From positions 1-33,609 of the forward strand of contig JBEHYB010000013.1 in the NCBI GenBank assembly GCA_048498395.1: DNA of 33,609 nucleotides. The letters are read 5' to 3'. Position numbers and translations under genes: made by a program. Positions 16,216 to 24,520 of the stretch are shown piece by piece. The stretch comes from Micavibrio_B sp048498395. GTDB taxonomy: Bacteria; Pseudomonadota; Alphaproteobacteria; Micavibrionales; Micavibrionaceae. The notes under the pieces were generated by a model. It ran no database searches. It worked only from the letters and a program-made list of their open reading frames with translations, and was not told the DNA's origin. Position 1 is the first letter of the stretch; each line of letters starts with the position of its first letter.

Positions 16216-17088
16216 ATGACACTTATCCCCTTTGACGATCGCGACGGATTTATCTGGTTTGACGGCAAATTAACGCCGTGGCGCGAGGCGAAAGTGCATG
16301 TGATCACCCATGGCCTGCACTATGGAAGCTGCGTTTTCGAGGGCGAGCGCTGTTATAACGGCAAAATCTTCAAATCCACCGAGCACTCCCAGCGTCTGAT
16401 CGATTCAGCCCGGATGATCGGCATGGAAATCCCCTATACGGTCGAGCAGATCAATGCGGCGAAGGTCGAGACGCTCAAGGCAAACAACCTGACCGATGCC
16501 TATCTGCGCCCCGTCGCCTGGCGCGGGTCCGAACAGATGGGGATCGGCGCGCGCCTGACCAAGACGCATATGGCGATCGCCTGCTGGGAATGGCCGAGCT
16601 ATTTCTCGCCGGAGCTTTTGGAAAAAGGCATTTCGCTCGTTACCTCCAAATGGAAGAAGCCCGCGCCGGATACGGCTCCTGTCCGCGCGAAAGCCGCCGG
16701 TCTTTACATTATCAACACTATGTCGAAACATGACGCGGAAGATGCCGGCTATACGGACGCGCTGATGCTTGACTATCGCGGCAACCCGGTCGAAGCCACT
16801 GGCGCGAACCTGTTCCGCATCAAGGGCAAGACTATCCGCACGCCAAAACCTGATTGCTTCCTGAACGGCATTACCCGCCTGACCGTTATAGATCTCGCGC
16901 GTAAACTTGGTTACACGGTCGAGGAAGAGACGATCACCAAGGAAGATCTGTTGTCAGCCGACGAAGTCTTCGTCACAGGCACAGCCGCCGAAGTCACCGC
17001 TGTCGGCAAGATCGACCAGACTGCTTATACGGTCGGCCCTGTCACGCGCCACCTGCGCGACGAATACGCCAAGCTGGTCAGAAGCTGA
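16216..17088 (+). CDS. ilvE: Branched-chain-amino-acid aminotransferase
   Basis: This PLP-dependent class IV (fold type IV) aminotransferase carries out the last step of Leu, Ile and Val synthesis and the first of their breakdown. The product is 290 residues. The N-terminus FIWFDGKLTPWREAKVHVITHGLHYGSCVFEGERCY is characteristic. The PLP lysine is in PVRAKAAGLYIINTM. The conserved Glu and Asn lie in NPVEATGANLF, and TGTAAEVTAV is near the end. Length fits a normal IlvE. It is monocistronic, 78 bp from the divergent ompR start, and converges on the exonuclease gene with an 11-bp gap. Confidence 0.93.
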   Translation: MTLIPFDDRDGFIWFDGKLTPWREAKVHVITHGLHYGSCVFEGERCYNGKIFKSTEHSQRLIDSARMIGMEIPYTVEQINAAKVETLKANNLTDAYLRPVAWRGSEQMGIGARLTKTHMAIACWEWPSYFSPELLEKGISLVTSKWKKPAPDTAPVRAKAAGLYIINTMSKHDAEDAGYTDALMLDYRGNPVEATGANLFRIKGKTIRTPKPDCFLNGITRLTVIDLARKLGYTVEEETITKEDLLSADEVFVTGTAAEVTAVGKIDQTAYTVGPVTRHLRDEYAKLVRS

Positions 17089-17099
17089 TTTTTTAAAGA

Positions 17100-17735
17100 C
17101 TATTTTAAACTCAGCTTCCGCAGCATATCGCTCATTGCATTGACGGAGTTTTCTGCGTTTCTGGATGTCGTCTGGATTCCATATTTCAAAACCTGGTAAT
17201 CCGCATAGAGCGACGGGAATACAAGCGACAGAAGTTGCGCGTCGATCTCGGCGGAATGTCCGTCCGTTTTTCTCTTGGTCCTGTCGATACCATAGAAATC
17301 CAGCAATGAATTCAGGCTCGGGTTCTTGTGCAATGACTTCGACATGGTATGGGCGTTGATATACTGTTCCGGCGGCAGGAAATTAAAACCCGCCAGCTCC
17401 ATTTCAGTATTCAGAAAATATTCATCCGTAAATTCTCCGAAATGCGTTTGCGGGGAAAATATGACGACAGGATCCTTACCTAAAAATTTATAAATCTCTC
17501 CTGCGACTTCCGGGAATAAAGGCATCGTTCTCGCATATTCATTTGTTATGTGATGAATATCGATGACTTTGTCAGACATAAATTTTTCAGGATTTACGAT
17601 AAAAGAAATTTTCTCGCCGGTGAACTGATCCCCGTTCATTTCATAGGCGGCGAAACTTACGATGCGATCGATTTTCTTCAGCCCCGTCATTTCAATATCG
17701 ATACAACAATATCTGGCGAGATTTCTCGGCTGCAT
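17100..17735 (-). CDS. DnaQ-like 3'-5' exonuclease-fold protein with a diverged ExoII motif
   Basis: The 211-residue protein has the DEDD exonuclease fold. ExoI is CIDIEMTGLKK (Asp13, Glu15). ExoIII is HSAEIDAQLL (His160, Asp165). The HHIT segment (61-64) matches the usual spacer motif. In ExoII, where DnaQ has a NAxFD-type sequence, this protein has PQTHFGEFTDEYF. The catalytic Asp therefore appears to be Gly100, with Glu101 and Asp104 nearby. It resembles the epsilon proofreading subunit but is short and probably a paralog, not the main DnaQ. A reduced or altered nuclease is possible, though a shifted Asp104 could compensate. It is transcribed alone. Confidence 0.78.
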   Translation of the reverse strand: MQPRNLARYCCIDIEMTGLKKIDRIVSFAAYEMNGDQFTGEKISFIVNPEKFMSDKVIDIHHITNEYARTMPLFPEVAGEIYKFLGKDPVVIFSPQTHFGEFTDEYFLNTEMELAGFNFLPPEQYINAHTMSKSLHKNPSLNSLLDFYGIDRTKRKTDGHSAEIDAQLLSLVFPSLYADYQVLKYGIQTTSRNAENSVNAMSDMLRKLSLK

Positions 17736-17805
17736 ACGATGCCCTTAACTATAATCTAAAACAGTTTCACATGCATAGTTATGGCAACAAAATATGTCAA
17801 GAAAT

Positions 17806-17835
17806 AAAAAACCCGGCGCGAAGGCCGGGTTTTTC
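17806..17835. terminator. Intrinsic terminator after the EF-hand gene
   Basis: acccggc (17811-17817) pairs with gccgggt (17824-17830), flanked by A-rich and T-rich tracts. It lies 18 bp after the EF-hand gene stop on the minus strand; it could act in both directions. Confidence 0.88.
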
Positions 17836-17852
17836 GTGATTGTTTTCAGCGC

Positions 17853-18392
17853 TTATTTCTTGCTGTTGGCTTCGATCGTTGCCGCATATGCGTTGATCTC
17901 GGCGTTTGTCAGCTTGCCGTTATGATCTGTATCGAAACGCTCGAATGTCTTGGCGCTTGCGAAACCGTTTGCTGTGAACTCGGCTTTGCTCAAAGACTTG
18001 TTGCCGTCTGTATCGAGGCTCATCAGGTCGTATTTTTTAACGAGAGCCGAGAGTTTTGCCGGAGGAGCTTTTTTCTTTGGCTTCGGCTTAGGCGCTTCGG
18101 CGGCTGGAGCTGGTGCCGCTTCTTCAGCAGGAGCAGCAGTTGCATCAGCAGGAGGTGTGGCTTCCGCAGGTGCGGCAGTCGTTGCGTCTTCAGTTGCCGG
18201 AGGCGTTGCCGCTTCAGGAGCTGGCGCAGCTGTCTCAGGTGCCAATGACGGCGCAGCTTCAGCAGGAGGTGCGGCTTCAGCTGGTGCTGCCGTTTCAACT
18301 GCAGGAGCGGAACCTGCATCCGATGTTGCGAAAGCCGGGGAAGCGAGCAGCGCGAATGCGGCTGCGGATAGAAGAATTTTGCGGGTATTCAT
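17853..18392 (-). CDS. Secreted EF-hand protein with Ala/Pro-rich linker
   Basis: The 179-residue product starts with a signal peptide (MNTRKILLSAAAFALLASPAFA, cut near 22). Residues about 23-105 form a low-complexity Ala/Pro/Glu linker, and a basic stretch (KPKPKKKAPPAK) follows. Two EF-hand loops end the protein: DTDGNKSLSKAEF and DTDHNGKLTNAEI, each with Asp at 1, 3 and Asn/Asp-type ligands and Glu at 12. Calcium binding in the periplasm is likely. The linker may span the peptidoglycan layer. It is monocistronic, with a terminator downstream. No close partner is evident. Confidence 0.85.
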   Translation of the reverse strand: MNTRKILLSAAAFALLASPAFATSDAGSAPAVETAAPAEAAPPAEAAPSLAPETAAPAPEAATPPATEDATTAAPAEATPPADATAAPAEEAAPAPAAEAPKPKPKKKAPPAKLSALVKKYDLMSLDTDGNKSLSKAEFTANGFASAKTFERFDTDHNGKLTNAEINAYAATIEANSKK

Positions 18393-18513
18393 GTGAGGGG
18401 TAGTCCTTTCCTTGGTGCAAGAGAGATTAACCCAAAGCGGAAAGGTTTTAAAGGGGTCTCCCAGCCAAAATTATCGGCTTTTCAAGCAAAATCTCACCCG
18501 CCGGACAGCCGGG

Positions 18514-19611
18514 TCAGACGTTAAACCTGAACAGCATGACATCGCCGTCGGCAACCACGTATTCCTTGCCTTCCTGGCGGGCCTTGCCGACTTCCTTGGC
18601 ACCCTGCTCGCCCTTATAGGCGACGTAATCGGCGAAGGAAATGACCTCGGCTTTGATAAAGCCTTTTTCGAAATCGGTATGGATAACGCCCGCAGCCTGC
18701 GGAGCCTTGTCACCCTTGTGGATGGTCCAGGCACGCGCTTCCTTAGGACCCACCGTAAAGTAAGTCTGCAGCCCGAGCGTATTGTAACCGGCGCGGATGA
18801 TCTTATCGAGCCCCGGCTCCTCAAGACCCAGAGAGTCGAGGAATTCTTTTTTGTCCTCGGCAGATGGCAGTTGCGCGATCTGGGATTCAATTTCGGCACA
18901 GATGACGACGGCCTCGGTGCCGTGGGCTTTCGCCATCGCCTCGACTTTCTTGGTCCATTCGTTGCCAGTGGCGACATCTTTTTCCAAAACGTTCGCGACA
19001 TAGACGACGCGCTTGGATGAGAGAAGCTGCATCATCTCGAACATCTGTTTCTCATCATCGGCCAGCGATACGCTGCGCGCAGGCTTGCCTGCATCGAGCG
19101 CAGCCTTGACCTTCTTCATCAGTTCAAGCTGGCCTGTCAGGCTTTTATCGCCTTTGGCTTTCTTCGTCATGCCGTCGATCTGGCGCTCAAGGCTCTCCAT
19201 ATCGGCAATCATCAATTCCATTTCAATGATTTCCGCATCGCGGATCGGATCGACCGAGCCTTCGACGTGGGTGATATTCTCATCATCAAAGCAGCGCAGA
19301 ACGTGAATGATCGCATCCGTCTCGCGGATGTTCGCAAGGAACTTGTTACCAAGTCCCTCACCTTTGGATGCGCCTTTGACAAGGCCCGCGATATCGACGA
19401 TCTCAAGCTGTGTCGGAATAATTTTTGCCGACTTGCCGATATCGGCCAACTGGTCGAGGCGGTTATCAGGTACAGCCACGCGGCCCACGTTCGGCTCGAT
19501 CGTGCAAAACGGAAAGTTAGCCGCCTGCGCCGCAGCCGTTGCAGTGAGCGCGTTAAACAGGGTTGATTTACCGACATTCGGCAGACCTACAATCCCGCAA
19601 TTAAATCCCAT
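18514..19611 (-). CDS. ychF: Redox/ribosome-associated GTPase/ATPase YchF
   Basis: The 365-residue OBG-family P-loop protein (prefers ATP in many species) binds the ribosome and affects stress and redox responses. It has G1 GLPNVGKSTLFNAL (residues 7-20), PFCTIEPNVGRVAVPD, G3 DIAGLVKGASKGEGLGN, the coiled-coil hairpin (about 130-200), and a C-terminal TGS domain (QTYFTVGPKEARAWTI ... FADYVAYKGEQGAKE ... YVVADGDVMLFRFNV). Length is normal. An AAGGA ribosome-binding site supports 19611. It lies downstream of pth on the same strand, a common pairing in Proteobacteria. Confidence 0.96.
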   Translation of the reverse strand: MGFNCGIVGLPNVGKSTLFNALTATAAAQAANFPFCTIEPNVGRVAVPDNRLDQLADIGKSAKIIPTQLEIVDIAGLVKGASKGEGLGNKFLANIRETDAIIHVLRCFDDENITHVEGSVDPIRDAEIIEMELMIADMESLERQIDGMTKKAKGDKSLTGQLELMKKVKAALDAGKPARSVSLADDEKQMFEMMQLLSSKRVVYVANVLEKDVATGNEWTKKVEAMAKAHGTEAVVICAEIESQIAQLPSAEDKKEFLDSLGLEEPGLDKIIRAGYNTLGLQTYFTVGPKEARAWTIHKGDKAPQAAGVIHTDFEKGFIKAEVISFADYVAYKGEQGAKEVGKARQEGKEYVVADGDVMLFRFNV

Positions 19612-19675
19612 TTCATTTTTCCTTTTTTAAATTTACCGTGAAGAGCGCCAAGTTAGAAGAAGAGACGCGAAGTTT

Positions 19676-20323
19676 TTATTTTTCTGCTTCGTGCTTCTTC
19701 CCTGCTTCTTCGTGTTCTTCGTGGTTTAATTTCTTTTCTTTCTTCGGCCGTGGCGGGTTCATCACCAGCGCGACCTTCGTCATAAAGTCTTCGTCCTTGT
19801 TCTGCAACAGATACGGTACATTATCGACGATCGTTTTAATGAATTTCTCAAGTTCTTCCTCTTCGGCCTTGGCAAAGTTGCCGAGCACATAGCCGGTGAC
19901 GCGATCCTTGTCGCCCGGATGCCCGATGCCAAGGCGAACGCGCTTGTAATTAGGTGTCCCGAGCCAGTCATCCATCGAGCGCAGCCCGTTATGCCCCCCA
20001 GCGCCGCCGCCGATTTTGACCTTCGCGCGGTTCGGTGCGACATCGAGCTCATCGTGAAACACGATAATGTTTTCAGGCGGTACTTTGTAGAATTTGGCAG
20101 CCTCGGCGACCGACTTGCCGGAATTGTTCATGAACGTCATCGGCTTCAGGATTGCGGCTTTCTGAATGCCGATAAGACCTTCCGCATATTCGCCCTGATA
20201 TTTCTTCTTGAGCGGCGGGAAACCAAATTTGTCGGCAAGCATATCCGCCACCATAAAACCGATATTATGGCGGTGACGTTCATACTCTTTTCCGGGGTTC
20301 CCGAGGCCGACTAGAAGATGCAT
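19676..20323 (-). CDS. pth: Peptidyl-tRNA hydrolase
   Basis: Pth releases tRNA from peptidyl-tRNA that drops off the ribosome. The product is 215 residues, starting MHLLVGLGNPGKEYERHRHNIGF: Asn9, and catalytic His19 (E. coli His20). The HDELD motif is at 90-94 and GGGAGGHNGLRSM follows. ATG at 20323 is the family start; the frame is open 15 codons further, but that part translates a REP unit (YWIPDLVRYD). The C-terminus carries a charged tail (KEKKLNHEEHEEAGKK...). NHEEHEE-type tails often arise from dispersed repeats, and this one is probably a late extension. It lies between ychF and rplY. Confidence 0.95.
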   Translation of the reverse strand: MHLLVGLGNPGKEYERHRHNIGFMVADMLADKFGFPPLKKKYQGEYAEGLIGIQKAAILKPMTFMNNSGKSVAEAAKFYKVPPENIIVFHDELDVAPNRAKVKIGGGAGGHNGLRSMDDWLGTPNYKRVRLGIGHPGDKDRVTGYVLGNFAKAEEEELEKFIKTIVDNVPYLLQNKDEDFMTKVALVMNPPRPKKEKKLNHEEHEEAGKKHEAEK

Positions 20324-20335
20324 GTTTCTGCTCCT

Positions 20336-20453
20336 GTCATACCGGACAAGATCCGGTATCCAGTACAAAAAAGCAATCCGCCCTTTTGGGGCGGATTACG
20401 TGTAATGCTGGGTCCCGTATCGGCGTTCATTTCATTCACTGGTACGGGATGAC
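20336..20453. repeat. REP doublet, locus 3 (44-bp spacer)
   Basis: Left unit 20336-20363 is GTCAT, accgga, caaga, tccggt, ATCCAG. Right unit 20408-20453 starts CTGGGT, has the stem cccgta/tacggg with a loop of about 24 nt, and ends ATGAC. The units are inverted, with GTCAT outermost. The spacer contains the rplY terminator. It fills the pth-rplY gap. Confidence 0.85.
20366..20397 (-). terminator. Intrinsic terminator of rplY
   Basis: Read on the minus strand, AATCCGCCC pairs with GGGCGGATT (20375-20397) and is followed by GCTTTTTT. It lies within the spacer of REP locus 3, about 60 bp after the rplY stop. Confidence 0.8.
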
Positions 20454-20458
20454 AATAT

Positions 20459-21160
20459 TTATTTCTTCGCAGCTGGTTTAGCGTCTTTGGCAGGCGCGGC
20501 GGCTTTGCCGTCTTTACCGGCAGGAGCAGCAGCGGCTGCGGCAGCAGCGACTTCAGCGTCGGATTTCGGCGCAGTGATTTCCACTTCAACGAATTCCTTA
20601 GGCTCAATGATAGAAGCGATCGTGATGTCTTCTTTCGTTTTGATCTCAGCGCCTTTTGGCAATGTGATCTGCGACAGGTGAACTGAATCGCCGATTTCCG
20701 CTTTGGACAGGTCGACTTCAACGGCTTCAGGAATATCCGTTACAGCGCAACGGAGTTCCAGTTCATGGTAAGCCACGTTCAGAACGCCGCCAGATTTACC
20801 GGCAGGCGATGTTTCGTATTTAACGAAGTGAACAGGAACATGAACCGTTGTTTTGGTTTTCGGACCGACGCGCAGGAAGTCGACGCTTTCGATTTTGTCT
20901 GAAACAGGGTGCAACTGAACATCGCGAACGAGCGCCAGGATTTTCTCACCTTCGAGATCAATCTCGGCGAGGTTCGTGAAGATATGGCCTTTCATATATT
21001 CGAGGCGCATTTCTTTCTCAGGCAGGCTGATGATGGCAGGAGCTTTGTTATCTCCATAGATGACGGCTGGCACACGATTATCGCGACGAAGCTGACGAGC
21101 AATCCCCTTACCGGCCCGTTCGCGTTTTTGTGCAGCTAAAGCATAGCGTTTAGATGACAT
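20459..21160 (-). CDS. rplY: Large ribosomal subunit protein bL25 (Ctc/TL5 type)
   Basis: bL25 binds 5S rRNA. The 233-residue product is the long Ctc form with an N-terminal L25 domain (about 1-95: AAQKRERAGKGIARQLRRDNRVPAVIYG, then DVQLHPVSDKIESVDFLRV) and a C-terminal beta domain (about 100-190: VPVHFVKYETSPAGKSGGVLNVAYHELELRC). A low-complexity Ala/Lys tail ends it. An AAGGA ribosome-binding site precedes the ATG. The rplY-pth-ychF order, with prsA a little upstream, is widespread in Alphaproteobacteria; here the unknown cluster at 21.4-23.4 kb has been inserted between prsA and rplY. Confidence 0.95.
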   Translation of the reverse strand: MSSKRYALAAQKRERAGKGIARQLRRDNRVPAVIYGDNKAPAIISLPEKEMRLEYMKGHIFTNLAEIDLEGEKILALVRDVQLHPVSDKIESVDFLRVGPKTKTTVHVPVHFVKYETSPAGKSGGVLNVAYHELELRCAVTDIPEAVEVDLSKAEIGDSVHLSQITLPKGAEIKTKEDITIASIIEPKEFVEVEITAPKSDAEVAAAAAAAAPAGKDGKAAAPAKDAKPAAKK

Positions 21161-21287
21161 GGTTGGTTTCCTTACAATATAGGTTAAGGCCCGCCTCCAG
21201 GGGTGCGGACCGATCGCGGGTTTATAGTATTTATTGGCTTATAATGGCAAGAGATTAATTTAGGCATTAAATCCTACCTCCTCAGTT

Positions 21288-21361
21288 GTCATTCCGGCGA
21301 AAGCCGGAATCCATACGATCAGGGGGCTTATTCCGTGGATCCCGGCCTTCGCCGGGATGAC
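21288..21361. repeat. REP doublet, locus 4 (21-bp spacer)
   Basis: Left unit 21288-21314 is GTCAT, tccggc, gaaa, gccgga, ATCCA. Right unit 21336-21361 is TGGAT, cccggc, cttc, gccggg, ATGAC. The units are inverted, with GTCAT outermost. The doublet lies between rplY and the unknown cluster. Confidence 0.9.
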
Positions 21362-21376
21362 AGGGAGGATAAACTC

Positions 21377-22093
21377 CTAAAACGGCAGCTGAATTGAGAA
21401 TCTGGGGCGGCGCATGGAGACGTTTATACCGCTTGGCGGAAGCGCGTGATCCGGGGTTTGCGCTATCTCTTTAATAACCCGGTCAAACTTGTCCATCCCC
21501 GCCCATGTCTTGCTTAAGATGTCGGCAACGGCGTTTCTGCCTTCCTGATCATAGATCTCCGCATCTTCAAAAACATTATAGACTGTCTTCTTCATGCTTT
21601 GGGAATTGGGGTTCAGAAGACAGAACTGCATAACCTTGGCGAAACGAATGGCCGATCCCAGAAGCCGGTAATCAATATCAGGATGCCCCTCCACATAATG
21701 CCTTAAAGCACCGGGGGTTATTTCATTGAACTCAGAGTCCTGAATAGTCTTGTCTTTACCATCGCTCCAGTAACGTCCGTAATCCTGCCGTGCAATGGCT
21801 ATCGCGATAACCGCATCGACAGCGTCCATTTGAGGGTCGACATCGAAAGCCAGCCGTTTGAACACCATCGAGATCGTCTCATCAAGCTTCTTCGCCTTTT
21901 GTGACGCGACCTCGAAAGCTTTCCTGAAATAATCAGGATAGTTGTTCTCCGGATATGTATCCGTGACTTTATCGAGCTCGATATTGCTTTCAGGCTCGGC
22001 AGCCTCTTCCTCGACACGCATAATCCACCTTGCCATTTCCGGCTCGTAAATATCAGGGTCGCGCAGGGGGTTATAAATAACGGGTTTCATCAT
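21377..22093 (-). CDS. Hypothetical protein, paralog of the 23.4-kb gene (cluster gene 3)
   Basis: The 238-residue protein belongs to no family I recognise. It shares its layout with the product of 22708-23370: an N-terminal I[YF][ND]P...D.DIY motif, NNYPDYFRKAFEVASQKAKKLDETIS, FKRLAFDVDPQMDAVDAVIAIA, then EITPGALRHYV and DYRLLGSAIRFAKVM. It is acidic, probably helical, with no signal peptide or membrane helix, so it is likely cytoplasmic. Its ATG (22091-22093) overlaps the stop of the preceding gene (TAATG), which points to translational coupling. It ends in an unusual segment, MRRPRFSIQLPF. No function can be assigned. Confidence 0.7.
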   Translation of the reverse strand: MMKPVIYNPLRDPDIYEPEMARWIMRVEEEAAEPESNIELDKVTDTYPENNYPDYFRKAFEVASQKAKKLDETISMVFKRLAFDVDPQMDAVDAVIAIAIARQDYGRYWSDGKDKTIQDSEFNEITPGALRHYVEGHPDIDYRLLGSAIRFAKVMQFCLLNPNSQSMKKTVYNVFEDAEIYDQEGRNAVADILSKTWAGMDKFDRVIKEIAQTPDHALPPSGINVSMRRPRFSIQLPF

Positions 22094-22683
22094 TATATAT
22101 ACATACCAAGGATCGGGCTGCTCTCGGCATCCTTCCAACGCTGGCTGTCTTTTTCCGATTTCCGTACCTGCAGGCCAAGTTCCATTGACTGCTCTTCGTC
22201 TTGCGCATGCGCTTTAAACACCGCGCGTAAAGTAGCCCTATGGTGAGGAGGAAATTCCGTGCCCCGTATCGGCCCCATTCTTGGACCGCGCATATCGTCA
22301 AAGTTTTCAACCATTTCGAATTTGACGTACTTATTGCCATCGGGAATATAGTTCACGCCGCCATTAAAACCCATGGCGTTATAGTCCGGGATGGTGGTCG
22401 TAAACCGAAAATGCCGTGCTTCTTCCTGTGCCGGATAATCCGGATTTTCGCCTGTCGCGCGCACTGAAACATCGTAATATTCAGGTATGGACAGATCGAC
22501 CTCTTTCTCTGGCTCGTCTTTGGGATGACCTTTCAGAAGAACGCCTTCTTTCTTTTCAATGGCTACTTCAAATCCGCTGAGCGTTGGAACGGCAACCGGC
22601 TCTGAGTTTTGAAACTCGGCCTCTGCCAGCCTCATTTTCTCTTTTTTCGACTCATAACCGAATAATGTTTTTAAAATGGACAT
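22093..22683 (-). CDS. Hypothetical protein (cluster gene 2)
   Basis: The 196-residue protein is not recognised. The N-terminus MSILKTLFGYESKKEKMRLAEAE is amphipathic, and the middle has Pro- and Gly-rich segments (YDVSVRATGENPDYPAQEE, NAMGFNGGVNYIPDGNKYVKFEM). There is no signal peptide and no Cys. It sits between the two paralogs with a 24-nt gap upstream and a TAATG overlap downstream, so it is almost certainly co-expressed with them. The ribosome-binding site is weak (AGAG region). Confidence 0.65.
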   Translation of the reverse strand: MSILKTLFGYESKKEKMRLAEAEFQNSEPVAVPTLSGFEVAIEKKEGVLLKGHPKDEPEKEVDLSIPEYYDVSVRATGENPDYPAQEEARHFRFTTTIPDYNAMGFNGGVNYIPDGNKYVKFEMVENFDDMRGPRMGPIRGTEFPPHHRATLRAVFKAHAQDEEQSMELGLQVRKSEKDSQRWKDAESSPILGMYI

Positions 22684-22707
22684 GTCAGGCTCTTTCTCTG
22701 TACGCAG

Positions 22708-23370
22708 TTATTGAGGTTGGTATCTATTAAGCTCCAAGAGCTCCGGATGGCTATTGACCAGCGCATAAAGCTTTTCTCCGCCGATCCATGTCGCTCTGAG
22801 CATTCCGATAATTTCGGCCCGTGAATCTTCGCCAAACAGATCGGCATCACGACAGCAATCTTCCCAGATATCGGCAATGATGCCTTCGACATCGCGCCCT
22901 TCGTCAAGACCGTCGCTCAGCCATTTTCCTATGCGAATGACTTTGCCCAGCGCGCGATAATCGACTTCCTGATTGTTCCTGACATATTCGCGCAACGCAC
23001 CGGGTTGGACTTCTTTGAAGACAATGGATGAGAGCTGCTTGTTGCTCTCCCAGTCCCGGTCGAGATTATGATGCGCCTCGGCGAGCGCGAGCACCGCATC
23101 CACATAATTCATGTCCTGGTCGATATCGAGAACAAGACGGCTGAAACGGAAGCTGATCGTCTCGTTCAGAGCTTCCGTTATTTTGGATGCAACATTAAAC
23201 GCCTGTTTGAAACGCGACGGGTAGTTATCGGCCGGATAAGCCTCTTCATACTCTTCCGCTTCGATGCGACGACCGTCCGCTGCGCTCTCTTCAAAGCCGA
23301 GGATCTCATCCCTTTCCTGATCATCATAGATATCCAGATCGTGAATTGGGTCATAGATAAAGCGTTGCAT
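22708..23370 (-). CDS. Hypothetical protein, first gene of the unknown three-gene cluster
   Basis: The 220-residue protein belongs to no recognised family. It is a paralog of the 21377-22093 product. Shared segments are DLDIYDDQERDE, NYPSRFKQAFNVASKITEALNETIS, FSRLVLDIDQDMNYVDAVLALA, EVQPGALREYV and DYRALGKVIRIGKWL. The protein is acidic and predicted helical, without export signal. AGGAG 7 nt before the ATG gives a good start. A gap of about 65 bp separates it from prsA upstream, so read-through from prsA is possible. No catalytic motif is visible. Confidence 0.7.
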   Translation of the reverse strand: MQRFIYDPIHDLDIYDDQERDEILGFEESAADGRRIEAEEYEEAYPADNYPSRFKQAFNVASKITEALNETISFRFSRLVLDIDQDMNYVDAVLALAEAHHNLDRDWESNKQLSSIVFKEVQPGALREYVRNNQEVDYRALGKVIRIGKWLSDGLDEGRDVEGIIADIWEDCCRDADLFGEDSRAEIIGMLRATWIGGEKLYALVNSHPELLELNRYQPQ

Positions 23371-23435
23371 ATTGGCTCCTTGTTAAACGGGGCCAAAATA
23401 GGACTTACGCTAACATTATGTCAAGAAATTAAGAC

Positions 23436-24368
23436 TTACTTGAAAAGCGCTGAAATAGAGCGATCTTCGGCGATGCGCTTGATGGCTTCGGCCAGCAACG
23501 GGGCGATTGTGAGCTGCTCTATGTTCTTACAGGCGCGGATGCTCTCGGATGCCGGGATCGAGTCACTGGTGACGAGACGCTGGATGGCGGATGAGGCCAC
23601 GCGGGCGACCGCTCCCCCTGAGAGAACGCCGTGCACGACATAGGCAGATACGGATTCCGCGCCATGCTTCATCAGGGCTTCGGCCCCGTTGCACAGCGTC
23701 CCGGCTGAATCGACGATATCGTCGACCATGATACAGGTCTTGCCTTCGACATCCCCGATCACATGCATGACCTCGGAGACCCCAGCCTTCTCGCGGCGTT
23801 TATCGATGATGGCCAGTTCAGCGTTGAGGCGTTTGGCGATCGCGCGGGCGCGAACCACACCGCCAACGTCAGGCGATACGATGACAAGTTCCTTGCCGGC
23901 ATATTGTTTTTCAATGTCCGGAATAAAGACCGGCGAGATGATCAGGTTATCGGTCGGGATATCGAAGAACCCCTGGATCTGGCCAGCATGCAGATCAAGC
24001 GTCAGAACGCGGCTTGCACCGGCGGCCGTGATCATATTGGCGACAAGCTTCGCGGAGATCGGTGTTCTCGGTCCCGTGCGGCGATCCTGACGGGCATAAC
24101 CGAAATAAGGGATAACGGCGGTGATACGGCGCGCGCTTGAGCGACGCAGCGCGTCAATCGCGATCAGCAATTCCATTAAATTGTCATTGGCCGGGTAACA
24201 GGTCGACTGGATCAGGAAAACGTCTTCCCCGCGAATATTCTCGTCGATCTCGACAAAGACTTCCATATCGGCGAAACGGCGCATCGAAGCCTGTGTCAGG
24301 GGGGCTTCCAGGTACTTGGCGATGGACTGGGCCAGCGGCAGGTTCGAATTTCCGGAAATCAGCTTCAT
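23436..24368 (-). CDS. prs: Ribose-phosphate pyrophosphokinase
   Basis: The enzyme makes PRPP from ribose 5-phosphate and ATP, feeding purine, pyrimidine, His, Trp and NAD synthesis. The product is 310 residues, beginning MKLISGNSNLPLAQSIAKYL. The flexible-loop/ATP region is RQDRRTGPRTPISAKL. The divalent-metal and ATP motif is LDLHAGQIQGFFDIP. VSPDVGGVVRARAIAKRL and the PRPP-binding loop IMVDDIVDSAGTLCNGAE complete the set. ATG at 24368 with AAAGGG upstream is preferred to the TTG two codons earlier. It lies upstream of the unknown cluster, same strand. Confidence 0.96.
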   Translation of the reverse strand: MKLISGNSNLPLAQSIAKYLEAPLTQASMRRFADMEVFVEIDENIRGEDVFLIQSTCYPANDNLMELLIAIDALRRSSARRITAVIPYFGYARQDRRTGPRTPISAKLVANMITAAGASRVLTLDLHAGQIQGFFDIPTDNLIISPVFIPDIEKQYAGKELVIVSPDVGGVVRARAIAKRLNAELAIIDKRREKAGVSEVMHVIGDVEGKTCIMVDDIVDSAGTLCNGAEALMKHGAESVSAYVVHGVLSGGAVARVASSAIQRLVTSDSIPASESIRACKNIEQLTIAPLLAEAIKRIAEDRSISALFK

Positions 24369-24520
24369 AAACAACCCTTTACCCTGTTTGGAATGACAGG
24401 CCGAATATGGAGAAAATTAATATTCAAAGCAATTAATATTGTATTTTCATAATTATATTGACTTAACTAATATAGCTTTGGTAAAACCGTATAACAAAAA
24501 ATTATATAGAGGGCTTAAAA

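Noticed and set aside
18470..18513. Terminator after ychF
   Set aside because: Only a 5-bp stem (acccg/cgggt) with a poor T run; too weak to call.
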